NCBI RefSeq assembly: GCF_051020985.1
Contig: NC_135007.1
Location: forward strand, 10,133,501-10,197,500
Reading direction: 5' to 3'
Source: Nomia melanderi
Taxonomy: Eukaryota > Arthropoda > Insecta > Hymenoptera > Halictidae
Length of the DNA stretch: 64,000 nucleotides
Shown: positions 26,840-37,806 of the stretch, piece after piece
How the letters are laid out: each line of letters starts with the position of its first letter
How positions within the stretch are numbered: the stretch's first letter is position 1
Made by a program: the position numbers and the translations under genes
The notes under the pieces: model-generated
The model's input: only the letters and a program-made list of their open reading frames with translations
Databases searched by the model: none
What the model was told of the DNA's origin: nothing

Positions 26840-27390
26840 GGAATCGTTTGAAGTCATAAATATTAATAAAACCTGATGTTCCCCCGTTTCCCGAATATAA
26901 ACTAATTAAAACCCGCTGAATCTCGTGCATGTAAATTCATACTCCATTTTCATGTTCTGCTTTTTTACTTATGTCCAATTTTACATATATACCGATTAAC
27001 CATCGTTCGAAGTCGTAAACATTAACCTTTTACACTCGAGAGGTGACTCTCACTCACCACTTGACTTCATACAGTGAAACTATAAAATTAGATATTTAAT
27101 ATTATACCTCGTATAATGCATCAGTTTGAGAAATATTGAAACAAAATAGCTTTGTGCCTCAATGTACGTGTTTCTCTTCAAGTTAGTTTCAAAAGATATC
27201 GTCTTTGTCTCATTAGAAAATGCTAAAATACATCTAGTGAAAAACTTCCGAATGCAAAGGATTAATAAAAATCAATACCCCTCGTTCCCAGTCCACCACT
27301 TAATTAAAAAGAAAAACATACTAACTCGCATACATGTAAATTCATTCTCCATTGTAATTTTCTACTTTCTCGTTCGCGTGTAATTGGAAA
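26840..27390 (+). repeat. Diverged tandem duplication, second copy split by a MITE
   Basis: Two related non-coding units lie in tandem. The first runs from about 26848 (GTTTGAAGTCATAAATATTA) and the second from about 27006 (GTTCGAAGTCGTAAACATTA), an offset of 159 bases. Both continue with TAATAAAA, then an AATTAAAA stretch, and CATGTAAATTCAT followed by CTCCATT (first at 26928, second at 27333). In the second copy a 236-bp TTAA element interrupts the unit exactly at TTAA. The units are too diverged for me to fix their outer limits. Confidence 0.6.
27026..27261. mobile_element. TTAA MITE, CCCTTTGCACTCGAG end family
   Basis: A 236-bp element with TTAA on both sides (27022-27025 and 27262-27265). 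The left end is CCTTTTACACTCGAGAGG; the right end, on the other strand, is CCTTTGCATTCGGAAG. The interior is closely related, along its whole length, to the interrupted element at 62719, and its left end is related to the element at 51672. An imperfect palindrome (GGTGACTCTCACTCACC) sits about 20 bases inside the left end. No coding capacity. Confidence 0.85.
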
Positions 27391-29579
27391 TATTTAAACA
27401 GTAATAATACAAACGTCGTGTTAAGTGACTCGTTATTTTAAAATGACAATCGACGGTAAATGCCGATTAGAATAATTTCTGGTAAACAGAAAACTGGCCC
27501 ATTAGAAGTAGAAATGGCCTCGTTTGTAAATAGGTGGTCATGTTATCAATTAGAGTGGTTCTTATCATTCGCGAATTATTGAAAGTGCCCAGATGTGAGC
27601 AACGTTCTTTTCCGCTCGCCTTAATTATCTCAGTCGAAACGTATCCGAGAATCCACGCCCGTGGTTGCGTCATTTGGGCAACAAGGTGCTTCAAGCCCGA
27701 GAACTTGCTATAACGCGCGTCCTACGACTATCTTATATGAAGCGATGAATCACGTCCAATATTCATGTACATACTTGCGCATGACATGTGCGGCATACCC
27801 ACGTGGTATTCTTCGCGTCATCGCAAAATTTCATCGGTATGCCCTTATCCTATCTCGAATGTATTTATTTAACTTCCTGCTATTTCTGTATGCTTTAGGT
27901 ATTCATGTGTGTATAGATATTTCATATTACTAAACATCTATATATATATTTCGTATTACCACATGTATACATATATCAATACAGATGACACACATCATCT
28001 GTGATGAAACATCTGAACAAAATGCTTCACACAGGTTCAAGTGAATTAAATCTACGGTTGTCCAAAAACCTTCCGACCAATAAAATCTTTCTACAAATTT
28101 CTAGGAATCTTTCCTTTTTATAATTACAATCTAGACTGAAACCGATATCGAAGTAAGCTGAAAAGATTTAAGATAAGACTTGTTCATAGTTTATTAAATA
28201 ATTTTCAAAGTTACGATCAAATGTTTGTCAGGTACGCGTGCAATTCAATGTCTGTTCGCTGTTTGCCATTTCTACTTATCGCAAGTACGTGACTAAATCT
28301 ACGTTTACTTAACTGTTCCTCCTATAACATCGAGTCAGACTCGTGATGGAAATTTTTAACTGAATTCGATTAATCTGAACGTTATCTATCTATTTTTCAT
28401 ATGAATGAAATATTGTTTGTTTATTAGCAATGTTTAATCTTTAGAGTAATCTTTATCGTTTTCTACTAAATTATCCACGATGAAGTACTCCTATTAAGCA
28501 CAGCTGTGAAAGAAATCATGGGACAAGGACTTAACTTGTTTATGTAGATCCTCTTCCCTTTTTTGAATGGTACCATCAATTTTCTGACATTCTATGTACG
28601 TTCTATACGCGAGTGAACTACTTCTTCCCTCGTGAAGCGTTTACGTGGAAGCAATTGTAGCGAAAATAATCTTGAGCGAAATCGAAAGGCGAGAGGTTAA
28701 GAGAAACTCATTCAAGAGCAATATGAATCGAAGCGCATCAATGAATTCTCATAAACGACATCGCGCGTGGTTCGTTCAAGGCCAAACCAACGATCTTCAA
28801 CTAACTGGAGAAACTTTAACCGTTTTGAATTCCATATTTATCGCGTCGACCCTTTAATTTGCGAATGGAAGAAAGAGGAAACATGATGAATGGTTACATA
28901 ATTACACACAATTAAATCACACGACGTCTCTGACATGTTACAATCAAGTGACATCCGAAACATGCGTGTCGAGGACATCAGAATAAGAGATATGGTTACT
29001 GTACTTATTACACCACTTTTTCAATAACATTCTCTGTCCGCTAGACTTTGAATCCTTTGAACCCTTCACCTTATAATAATTTCAGCAAATTTCTTAATGA
29101 ATTTCTATTTCACAGATACGTGTAGATTGAAAATATCCCTTAAAGCGAAGTATTTCACGTGTCAATCATTTTCACCGGACACTTTCATCATTTTCTTCAT
29201 TTTCTTGACACAATAATATAAACTACTAAGTGTGCTTGGCAACGAAACGTTTCACGCGGAATGCGTTAAGTAAACTAGTTAAAAATGAATTTTTCTTAAA
29301 ATTCCTAACAATAAACTATTGATATCATATTTACCCACTGTCAAGTCGTCTTGAGATTACAATATTCTAGATCGGCCTATTATATTTATCATTCCTGGGA
29401 TCTGCATTTCTCGGAACCAGTTGGTAATCAGGGATAAGCAAAGAAATTTTTTCGATCAATTTAACGTTAATCTTTGCTGCTTGATTCTCTGAAGAGTTTT
29501 GCTGCTTACATCTGCAAGGTTTTTAGATCCTTATTACCACTTAACGGATTGATATCGGTGACATGTGGAAGTATATATA

Positions 29580-29957
29580 CCATTGGCATTCAAAAGTTCA
29601 CGGTTAGATCGTTTTTGGAATTGAATCCATGTCACATCGATGTAGCGCTTTGATTAATGCAAAGGGATGGCCACAAGATACTAAGTATGATATGTTAAAT
29701 ACTACACATAAATTATTATTATAATAGAAAACCAGCATTATTTTCTTTTCTAAACACTCTGGCCGAAAACCTTTGAACATGCTGAATTATTTATTCCTAA
29801 AAAGATACGTATAAAGAATAGATGGTGTTGATTCTTTTACAGTATCCTCTCATGCAATATATCTTTTATATATCATAACAACAAACAATTCTTGAAGCCT
29901 CTGTTGTGTAAGAAAAGTTCCAAAAGCGATCTGGCCGGGAACTTTTGAACGCCACTG
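29580..29957. mobile_element. Short mariner/Tc1-like element with about 40-bp inverted ends
   Basis: The left end CCATTGGCATTCAAAAGTTC and the right end, read on the other strand, CAGTGGCGTTCAAAAGTTC both continue into matching sequence (CGG, two variable bases, AGATCG, then TTTTGGAA), about 40 bases in all. TA flanks both sides (29578-29579 and 29958-29959). At 378 bp it is far shorter than a 1.3-kb mariner and has no transposase frame, so it is a MITE or an internally deleted copy. Confidence 0.75.
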
Positions 29958-30599
29958 TATATATTTTTTACTTTTTAAATTAAATTCACAAGTTTCGCAG
30001 GGGTAATTATCACAATCGTAGGAAACTCGCGTGAAACGACCTGAAACAGTGAATCCGAGGAACACGTAATAGCGAACTGAATAATGGACTGGTTCTTTTC
30101 GAGAGGTCCTTCCACTGTTCGTTCCGCGCGCCGCGTTGAATAAACATTGTTGCTCGCGTTAACACGCGCGCCACAAATAACAAACTCTATGCGCGCACTC
30201 GGGACGCACGAGACGCGCCGAGGATGAGCAGAAGATTGGCACGAGCGCGAAGGAGTTTGACTACGACTGATCATCGATCGTCGCGATGATTCAGCGTCCC
30301 GTTTGTCTAGCCTATCAGTTTCGACGTTTCTGCAACGAAATTTGAAATTAAAATTTAGTTTTGTATACTAGGATCTGTAGCACGAAGGCTGCCGTGGCGG
30401 TCATCGATGACGGTGGTGTTCGAATCGTTTAAAAGTAATTACAATAAGATTTGATGGCGAATAAAAATTCTTAATGAAGACCTTCTGTCATGTGTTGTAG
30501 AAACGGACATTCCGAAGAATTTTTCCTTTTGAGAAAAATGTCACCTTTTAGTTTCTGAGATAATCGAAGAACTGTCGTTACCATTGCATAGTGTGTTAT

Positions 30600-31043
30600 A
30601 TGTATAGGTAAATCTTTATTAATAAAAATGAATGTTTCTTTGTTTGTCCCGTATGCGTTCGTATACCATTCATCCGATTGCGATGAAACTTTAGTGAGTT
30701 GTGCGCACATCCGCGAAGATTTCTGAATTATTACAATGATTTTATAATTTAAATAGAGCACTTTCTTTCTTTGAGTAACATGCCGGGCATGCAACGCATG
30801 CCGGGTACTCGTACTAAATATATTGTCGCATTAACACTAGATTTATGGACATTTATTATGCAGTTTATTCTACTGTTCCCAGAAATATTGATGTTCATCC
30901 GTTTAGATCTAGGATATCAAATGTTTAAAAATGTATTATTACGAACTATAATCACGTAATTGAATCAATCGAAATCGACTCAAACATTTACCGAATAATG
31001 TTTATAAAATTGAAAACCACGCGAAGTCACGGGTAACAGCTAG
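30600..31043 (+). mobile_element. Non-autonomous Helitron-like element (3' end)
   Basis: The 3' end reads GCGAAGTCACGGGTAACAGC followed by TAG, giving a terminal CTAG (31040-31043) followed by T. This matches the Helitron CTRR-3' ending and the GAAGTCGCGGG-AACAGCTAGT tail common in insect Helitrons. Upstream are the usual companion stretches: GAATGTTTCTTTGTTTGTCC, CATTCATCCGATTGCGATG and a doubled GCATGCCGGG motif (30780-30805). No Rep/helicase frame is present. The 5' boundary is approximate because Helitrons leave no target duplication. Confidence 0.6.
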
Positions 31044-31731
31044 TACATTATGTTAATGTATTTACGTAATCAGCCTTCGTCATTCTCGTGTTTCGCGTCT
31101 CGTAGAATAATATACTTACAGTCCCCTTCATAAGAGTACAATATACAAGTGTACCGAAAGTCGTGGAACATCTAAAATTTTATACCATTGCCCTGAAAAT
31201 ACAACCCTTCTAACACCAAGTTCTGTTATCCAAAATATTTGTGGCTTTACTTTTGAAAACCTGTGAAATCTGATTATGCTGAAATGTTGTATACAGTTCC
31301 CTTTTAGATAAAAATAATCTTTGCGGGAAGGATTTCTAACGATTCGAAAGGTAAAGATCCAAAGTTATGCAAAAAAGTGATTTACCATTTTAGTGTCAGC
31401 CCCTATAATTTCGTAAATTTCTATGTTCTGATTGGACTGACATTTTACATATAGCCTCTTTTTGTTTAAGGAACATATTTATGAGAAAGATTTTTGGAAA
31501 CTCGGTAGTTAACAGAATTTTACGAAGTGTTTCATCAATGCAATATCACTTCCTACGTTACCATTATACCATAGAACAGGAACCAATTTATCATCAACGA
31601 AAGACAGGTTGCCGGCAGCACAGACTTGACAAGTCTGTGGTTAAGTGAGCATCTTTTTAATACTACGTATAATATGCATGCTAACAGAGTTGTGTAGTTA
31701 CGGACTGTTATTGTTTTTCGAGTTTTCAAAA

Positions 31732-34700
31732 ATGGAACGACATCATATACAAGAAGCGTTCACTGTTTTAAAACCACTTTGTGATTGTTTGATGAAAAAT
31801 CCGAATGTGAACACTGCACGTAATGTTGCTCTCGCTATAACAAAAATTTCGGATAAAGTTATTCAAGATTTATTGGAATATATTTTATTTCCACTAATTA
31901 CTCATTTGCCAAATCAAAGACTGAGGTAAATATTATTACTTATCAAATACAAATGAATGTGCATGTAATTTGCGAAGTTTGTAAAATAGTTAGAATTAGT
32001 ACATAAATTAATTGATTGACTGGATGAGAGTGTTAATAAATGATTTTTATGTACAGGAAAGATGTAAAAGAAGAATTAGTAAAAACAGTCCAAGCAATAT
32101 TATCAAGAGCAAGAATATCCAAGCTAGAATATTTTAATAAGTTATATTCATGTCTCTTGATACAAATATATGATCAAACGCAACAATCTATGGGTACTTT
32201 GCTTTAATTATAGTTTTAATTTGATTAGAAAGTTATTAAATAACTATATAATGTAATTTAATCTATATATTTTATATAGTTATCACAGGTCACGAAGAAC
32301 TTAAAGAAGCAGTACTTATTTGCATTAAGACTTTAATACATTCCTGTTTCATAGAAGTTATAGAATCATTGTATGTTAGAGAAAATGCCTCAAAGATAGG
32401 TCAAGGAATTTTATTGTCTATAACGATAGGCAGAACTGAAAAATCATGTTCGCTGAGGTAAATATAAAAGAATCTTATTTTCAATATTTTATTCAATTTT
32501 TATGTGTGCCTATGCTTTATAAATTTTTAGATTAAAAGCAGTAGAAACAATAATGGCTCTATGTCAAGTTGACGATGAAACAGATAGATCTGATATTATA
32601 TTACAAGATCAAATAGCAGAAGTTATTATGTTATTTTTACCTGGCATTGCTAGTGGATTGCAGGAGATAGCTATGGGTAGCGAAATACAAGGGCATAAAC
32701 TTACAATGGTAAAGTAAAATGATTTTTATTATTAAATATTTAGCAATATATTGAAATTTTATTGTAATATAAAATTTTAGTTAGCGCTAAGAGCTTGGGG
32801 AAGAGTAATCTCACTTGTAATGAAAGATAAATTAGAAGAACACGATACACCATCATTAGCCACTCTTATTAATGGAAATATTAACGTAAATACCAATCTT
32901 TTAGAGAGTTCGCTGTGTATAAAAGATCATAGTGAGTTAGAAAAACATCTTAAAAATGCAATAAGAAGCAAAGAATGGTTTAATGCTAGTGCAACAAAGC
33001 TTAATGTACTTGTTCAACAATTAGATGTACTGAAAAGGCATTCTCATTACAAAGTTAGAAAGGAACTAGTTCAAACCATTCATTTACTACTGACAACATG
33101 TCCGAGGTAAATAGTGTTATTTCATATCTATATTTTTATAAATAATTTGTTAAATGAAATTATACACATTTTTTAAATAGGAACATGACACCGAATGTTA
33201 TGTTATTAATTGAATATCTAATATCTCTATCCGAAGATGAATCTGCAGAAATTCAAGAAGAAGTTGAAAAAACTTTAAATGCAGTTAGTGCAAACTATAT
33301 GCAAAACAGGAATATGCGGCCTTTGGTGGAATTATTAGAAGAAAATTTTTATAATTTACTGACAAAATTACCTAGAATTATTAGAAAATTTGGTACGACT
33401 TTTATTTTATTTTTATACGTGTCTATTTATACTGTAAAAAATATCTTAAATCTAAATCTTAATATTTTAAATCTTTAAGAAATATATAAAATCCAATTTT
33501 TACTAGTAAAAAATAAAATATTGTATGTTTCCTAGATGATAATGATCAGTTATCTTGCATAAATCAAGTTGCTGGTTACTTAAAACTTCTTGGAGAACAA
33601 AGATTACCCTTCATCATGATGTCTGCGCCGCATGTTCGAAGGTTGTTATTAGCACTCGTCTATGTATCTGAAATAGATTGCAGTGACATTTCTCTTTTGC
33701 AAGCTGTAAATGTTAAAGACTTAGAAGAACCAGCTTATTCATTTGGATCACATTTATGGAGACGATTTAAATTCATTCAGAATAGGTCTTGTGAAGAAAA
33801 AGTTGTAATAATATGTAAATACCTTGGGAAATTTGGAGATATCAAACTTTTAGTGGATGCCATATTTAGACTCATACTTGATATTCCACAACATAAAAAA
33901 GAATTATTTTTATTACTAAACTGGATAATAAATGGTACATGCAATATATATTTTTTAAAATAATTTATAAAACAATGATGTTATTAACTGTTAATTATAT
34001 ATTTTAGTTCCACTTAAAGATGCCTCATTTTTATCAATTTATAAAGATGTTGTGGATTTTTATATAAATCCTGAACATTGGTATTTACCTATTGAGTGTA
34101 CCGAAGATACACCTTTAGGTGTTGCTCAAAATAACGTAGTTCAATGTTGCCTATTGCTGGAAGGATTAGGATTAATGGCTCAAAACTTAAAACGAAATTA
34201 TGATAGATTTCTTCTTAAAACATTATATTTAATTATAGAACGTGCAGGTAATCTTAGTTATACTATAACAAAATTAATAGCTGATACATTCAATAAATAA
34301 TAATCTTTTATTTGTATTTTCAGGTAGCAACCACAGTTTAATTAGTTTTGTTGGAACTCAAACTCTTGAGATCATTGCAAAATCTCAAGAACACAATACA
34401 GTGGGTGATCTTCTACGCGCAAATGTTGATTATTTTTCATACCACGTAACAGTAAAATTACGTCGCGTAGAACGTAATCCTGGTGTACTTAATGTTATAG
34501 GAGTTGTCATGAAATATAGCACTATAGACGTATTACCTTGTTTAAGAGAAATTGTGGAAGATGTTCTTCTGCAATTGAACAACAATTTTCAAAAGAAAAA
34601 CTCACATGCTTTTTTGAAAGTATTTTTCACGTTTACAGTATGTATAAAAAAAATAGTCAAACCTAAAGATGTACCAGTAATACGGAAACAAAGTATAATT

Positions 34701-35991
34701 GTTGAAAATAAATCATCAAAAATTATTGAATCTTTATTGGATTATTATAGAATAAGAAAAGAGATTGATAAAGAAATAGAGGAATCTCCAGCTGATATTG
34801 ATTTAGAAGATGAGGTAGAAACACAAGCTTTAGAAGAATGTGATGAAGTACATTTAACAGAGGAAAAAGGTAAATATAAGTGGTTTCATTAAAACATAAT
34901 AAATTTCTAATTCTTTATTAATACAATCAATCTAAACTATAGAAGAAAAACAGAATTTACCGCTTTATATAAAAATGATCGAAGATGTGATGAGGCACTG
35001 TTTACATTTTCTACCATCTAAAGAAGTAGAAAAGTCACTACTTGCGATGTCAACATTACAAGAAGGTCTCCAAATTTTAGCTGAATGGGAAAATCAATTA
35101 TTACCAATAGTACATTTACTTTGGCATCCATTAGTAGATCGATTTCACGATGAAAATGTCTTAATAATTAATCGAGCGTGGCAATTGTTAAATGTGCTTA
35201 GTTCCGTTTCGAAAGATTTTATCAGATCCAGAACCCTCAAGTAAGTTTCTTACATCTTCTATGTTATTATAAATTATTACTTCATTTTTCAAATAATAAA
35301 TGTTAATGTAACTACATTAGATTAGTAAATTAGTAGTTAATTAGTTAACAATACTATAAATAATATGATTACTTTTAGACAAGTTTTACCAGCACTTTCA
35401 AAGTTTTTAAATAGTTCAGCAAGTAAAAGTTACAATACGAGTTCGGAAAATATTTATAAATACACTCAACTTTATAAGTTACAAAAGGAATTACTTTCGT
35501 CACTAGGTGCAATAGTGAAAAATTTAAATTTTCTTGAAAACGATACATGGAATGTTCTGAGTGTTGCAGAGCCGTACCTTAATAAACACCAGCATCCCAT
35601 ATTACAAGTATATAGTTCTACAAAAAATATATAATAATTATATTTAGTCAGGTTTTATATACCTTCTTATTATTTATAGTCATGCTGCATAAACTTGTAC
35701 AAAGAAATTGCGGATTATAATTCAGACATTGCTTGGGTGAAGTGTCTAAGTATTATTAACTCTAAAATATCGAAAATTACTTCTGATGAGACTATTGATA
35801 TAAACAATTTGATGGTAATTTTTATATAGTTTATAAACCAATATATATCATATTAATGACCATGCATTAAACATTTATATATTTTGCTATTTTTTCAGCT
35901 ACCTGAAAATGCTGCAACAAACGAATATTACAAAAATATTCAAATCATTATAAAATATATACAAAATAAAGATTTGTATTCGGAAATGTGA
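31732..35991 (+). CDS. TTI1: TELO2-interacting protein 1 (TTI1)
   Basis: HEAT-repeat subunit of the TELO2-TTI1-TTI2 (TTT) co-chaperone, which works with HSP90 and R2TP to fold and stabilise the PIKK kinases (ATM, ATR, mTOR, DNA-PKcs, SMG1, TRRAP). Thirteen coding exons: 31732-31925, 32057-32193, 32280-32457, 32531-32708, 32781-33106, 33181-33392, 33536-33934, 34008-34247, 34324-34869, 34943-35240, 35379-35607, 35680-35814 and 35899-35991, all in phase, giving about 1054 residues (human protein about 1090). The N terminus, with F-T-VLKPLCDCLMK, resembles the conserved TTI1 start, and the rest is helical repeat throughout. An acidic linker (EIEESPADIDLEDEVETQAL) near residues 785-805 fits the poorly conserved middle of the family. 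Introns are short (about 60-150 nt) and free of the mobile elements seen elsewhere. Family assignment rests on overall pattern and length. Confidence 0.88.
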
Positions 35992-37806
35992 TAAGAAAAA
36001 AGAAACGAGATCAAAGTAAGTTTAACAAGTTTATTGTGTTATCAACATTGTAATATATTGTATAATGATATAAATTTGTATTATAATAAATAATGATATT
36101 TACATTATACGTATGTTTTTCCTGTTGTATTTCTAAAATCGGTTTTTGCATCTTATAACTAAGAAAAAGAATGAAAATGGGAGAACTACTAATAATATTT
36201 TAAATTTTTATTTGTATTCAATTTGTATTTCGTAATGGTACTTCACATTTTACATTTTCGTAACATTACTGTTTACATTCCTATTTTTTACAATAACTTA
36301 TGTTTGTTAGAAACTTTACATATATCTACAAAGCAAATAACTATTCTATGTAACAGAAATGATTTTATGTTTCTTATTCACAGACGATATAATTCATTTA
36401 ATTTGTAATTATAAATATACAATAAATAAAATCATTTATTTGTACTGTGATACATGTTAACTTCTATGCAGAATTAATAAACCAACATATAATGATAATT
36501 TAATATTTCCTTTGTTATTGTAAATATTTAAATGAAAGAAATGTAAGTGTTACGTTAATATTCTGTTGACAATGAAGAAAATATTAATGAAGTAAATTGC
36601 ACTTCAAAAACCAAAAAATACTTGTAGACATATATGATTAAAAACTGCAATGTATATAAACCATGTATGTTTATAACTCTTTTTTAGCCATTCCTTTTTT
36701 AATAAATCTAGCGATGATTAGTGTGTTTAAAAAATATAACAAGATTATTCAATGGAAATTTCTTAGAAAATTTTCTTATATCGTACATCACTAGTTTCAT
36801 AAATAAAATATAAGTTTCAGTGGCAATAAATTAATGTATTTATATTTTATAAGATATAACATGAAATTTGCATATATTATTATGTACATTTTACTTTTCT
36901 TTCTTCTACCTTAATTTGATTTAAAAACAATTTCGTAGCATACGTGTAAGTGTTTATCTTATTTCATACTTATGTGACAATATCCCAAGATTTTATATTT
37001 AAAAAAAGAAAGGAACATAAACTGTATCATTTGTTGATAATAAAGCTGCCAGAAGTGCGTACATATGATGTACACGTAAGTTTTTCGACAATTCGAAAAT
37101 AAACTAAACCAATATTAATATCTTAGATATTCATGCTTCATCATTGTTCAATATTTAATAGATCGAAATTTGTTTTGTAGAGTGTTCACATGTTGAAAAA
37201 ATCTGTATGTATATACAGTAGTCTCCCGAAAAAACTTGAATTAAAAATGTTCCTACTTTTTGGAATTGCACAGAAAATGTCCTTTAGAATATAATTTTCC
37301 TTATCTTCAACTTAAAAGAAAACTATTCTTAATTTTGCATTTTTTATTAAAAAAATATATTCGTATAGTTTGCAAATGAGTTTATACTGATAATAAACCA
37401 GACTGAATTATTCAAGATCTTCGGGGGAAATACTGTAGTTTGAAGAAAAAACTAATTATAACTTGAGCATGTTGTCAGTTATTTTACTGATCTAATAATT
37501 AGCGATCATGGTCCACTCTTGTCATATAATGACTAAGCACACTGCTTGAAAATTCAGATATACAATTGTATCTATAGCGTGTGCGTTTTGAACCAATAAA
37601 GGAACAAATATAAATATATATATATATATGTATGTTTAGATATTTCAGGTAATGTAATAAACTGTTAACATTTACTTTTGCAGTAACATTGTCTTTTTAT
37701 AAAACAGTACCTTTTCTTTACAAATTATTATTAGCAAAATGTTTTACCTTTAAGGAACAAATACTTAAGAATGTTATGTACTGATTTTTTCTAGTGAAAC
37801 GATACA
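35992..37806. other. Convergent 3' region between TTI1 and EMC1
   Basis: Very AT-rich DNA holding the 3' untranslated ends of TTI1 (plus) and EMC1 (minus). Several AATAAA-type polyadenylation signals occur shortly after the TTI1 stop. A short TA-flanked inverted-repeat element (37216-37435) and a small AT microsatellite near 37610-37630 lie within it. No further gene was recognised. Confidence 0.6.
37216..37435. mobile_element. Short TA-flanked MITE (pogo/Tc1-mariner type)
   Basis: A 220-bp segment with imperfect inverted ends, CAGTAGTCTCCCGAAAAAAC on the left and, on the other strand, CAGTATTTCCCCCGAAGATC on the right; both continue into TTGAAT. TA flanks both sides (37214-37215 and 37436-37437). 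CAGT...CGAA ends with TA duplication are typical of pogo-like elements. No coding capacity. Confidence 0.7.

Larger units (their letters stand above)
22403..31731. other. Gene-poor spacer between desaturase C and TTI1
   Basis: About 9.3 kb without a recognisable protein-coding gene. It contains a diverged tandem duplication with a TTAA MITE (about 26.84-27.39 kb), a short mariner-like element (29580-29957), a Helitron-like 3' end (to 31043) and a CpG-rich stretch at about 30060-30300 that may be a promoter. A small perfect hairpin, CACTATCA-ATGG-TGATAGTG, lies near 25648-25667. The segment at about 24.6-24.85 kb is less AT-biased than its surroundings but shows no frame I can identify. Confidence 0.5.

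Noticed and set aside
22403..31731. A fourth desaturase or desaturase fragment in the spacer
   Set aside because: I looked for histidine-box sequences (HRLW-H, HR-HH, GEGWHN-HH) on both strands and found none outside the three genes described.
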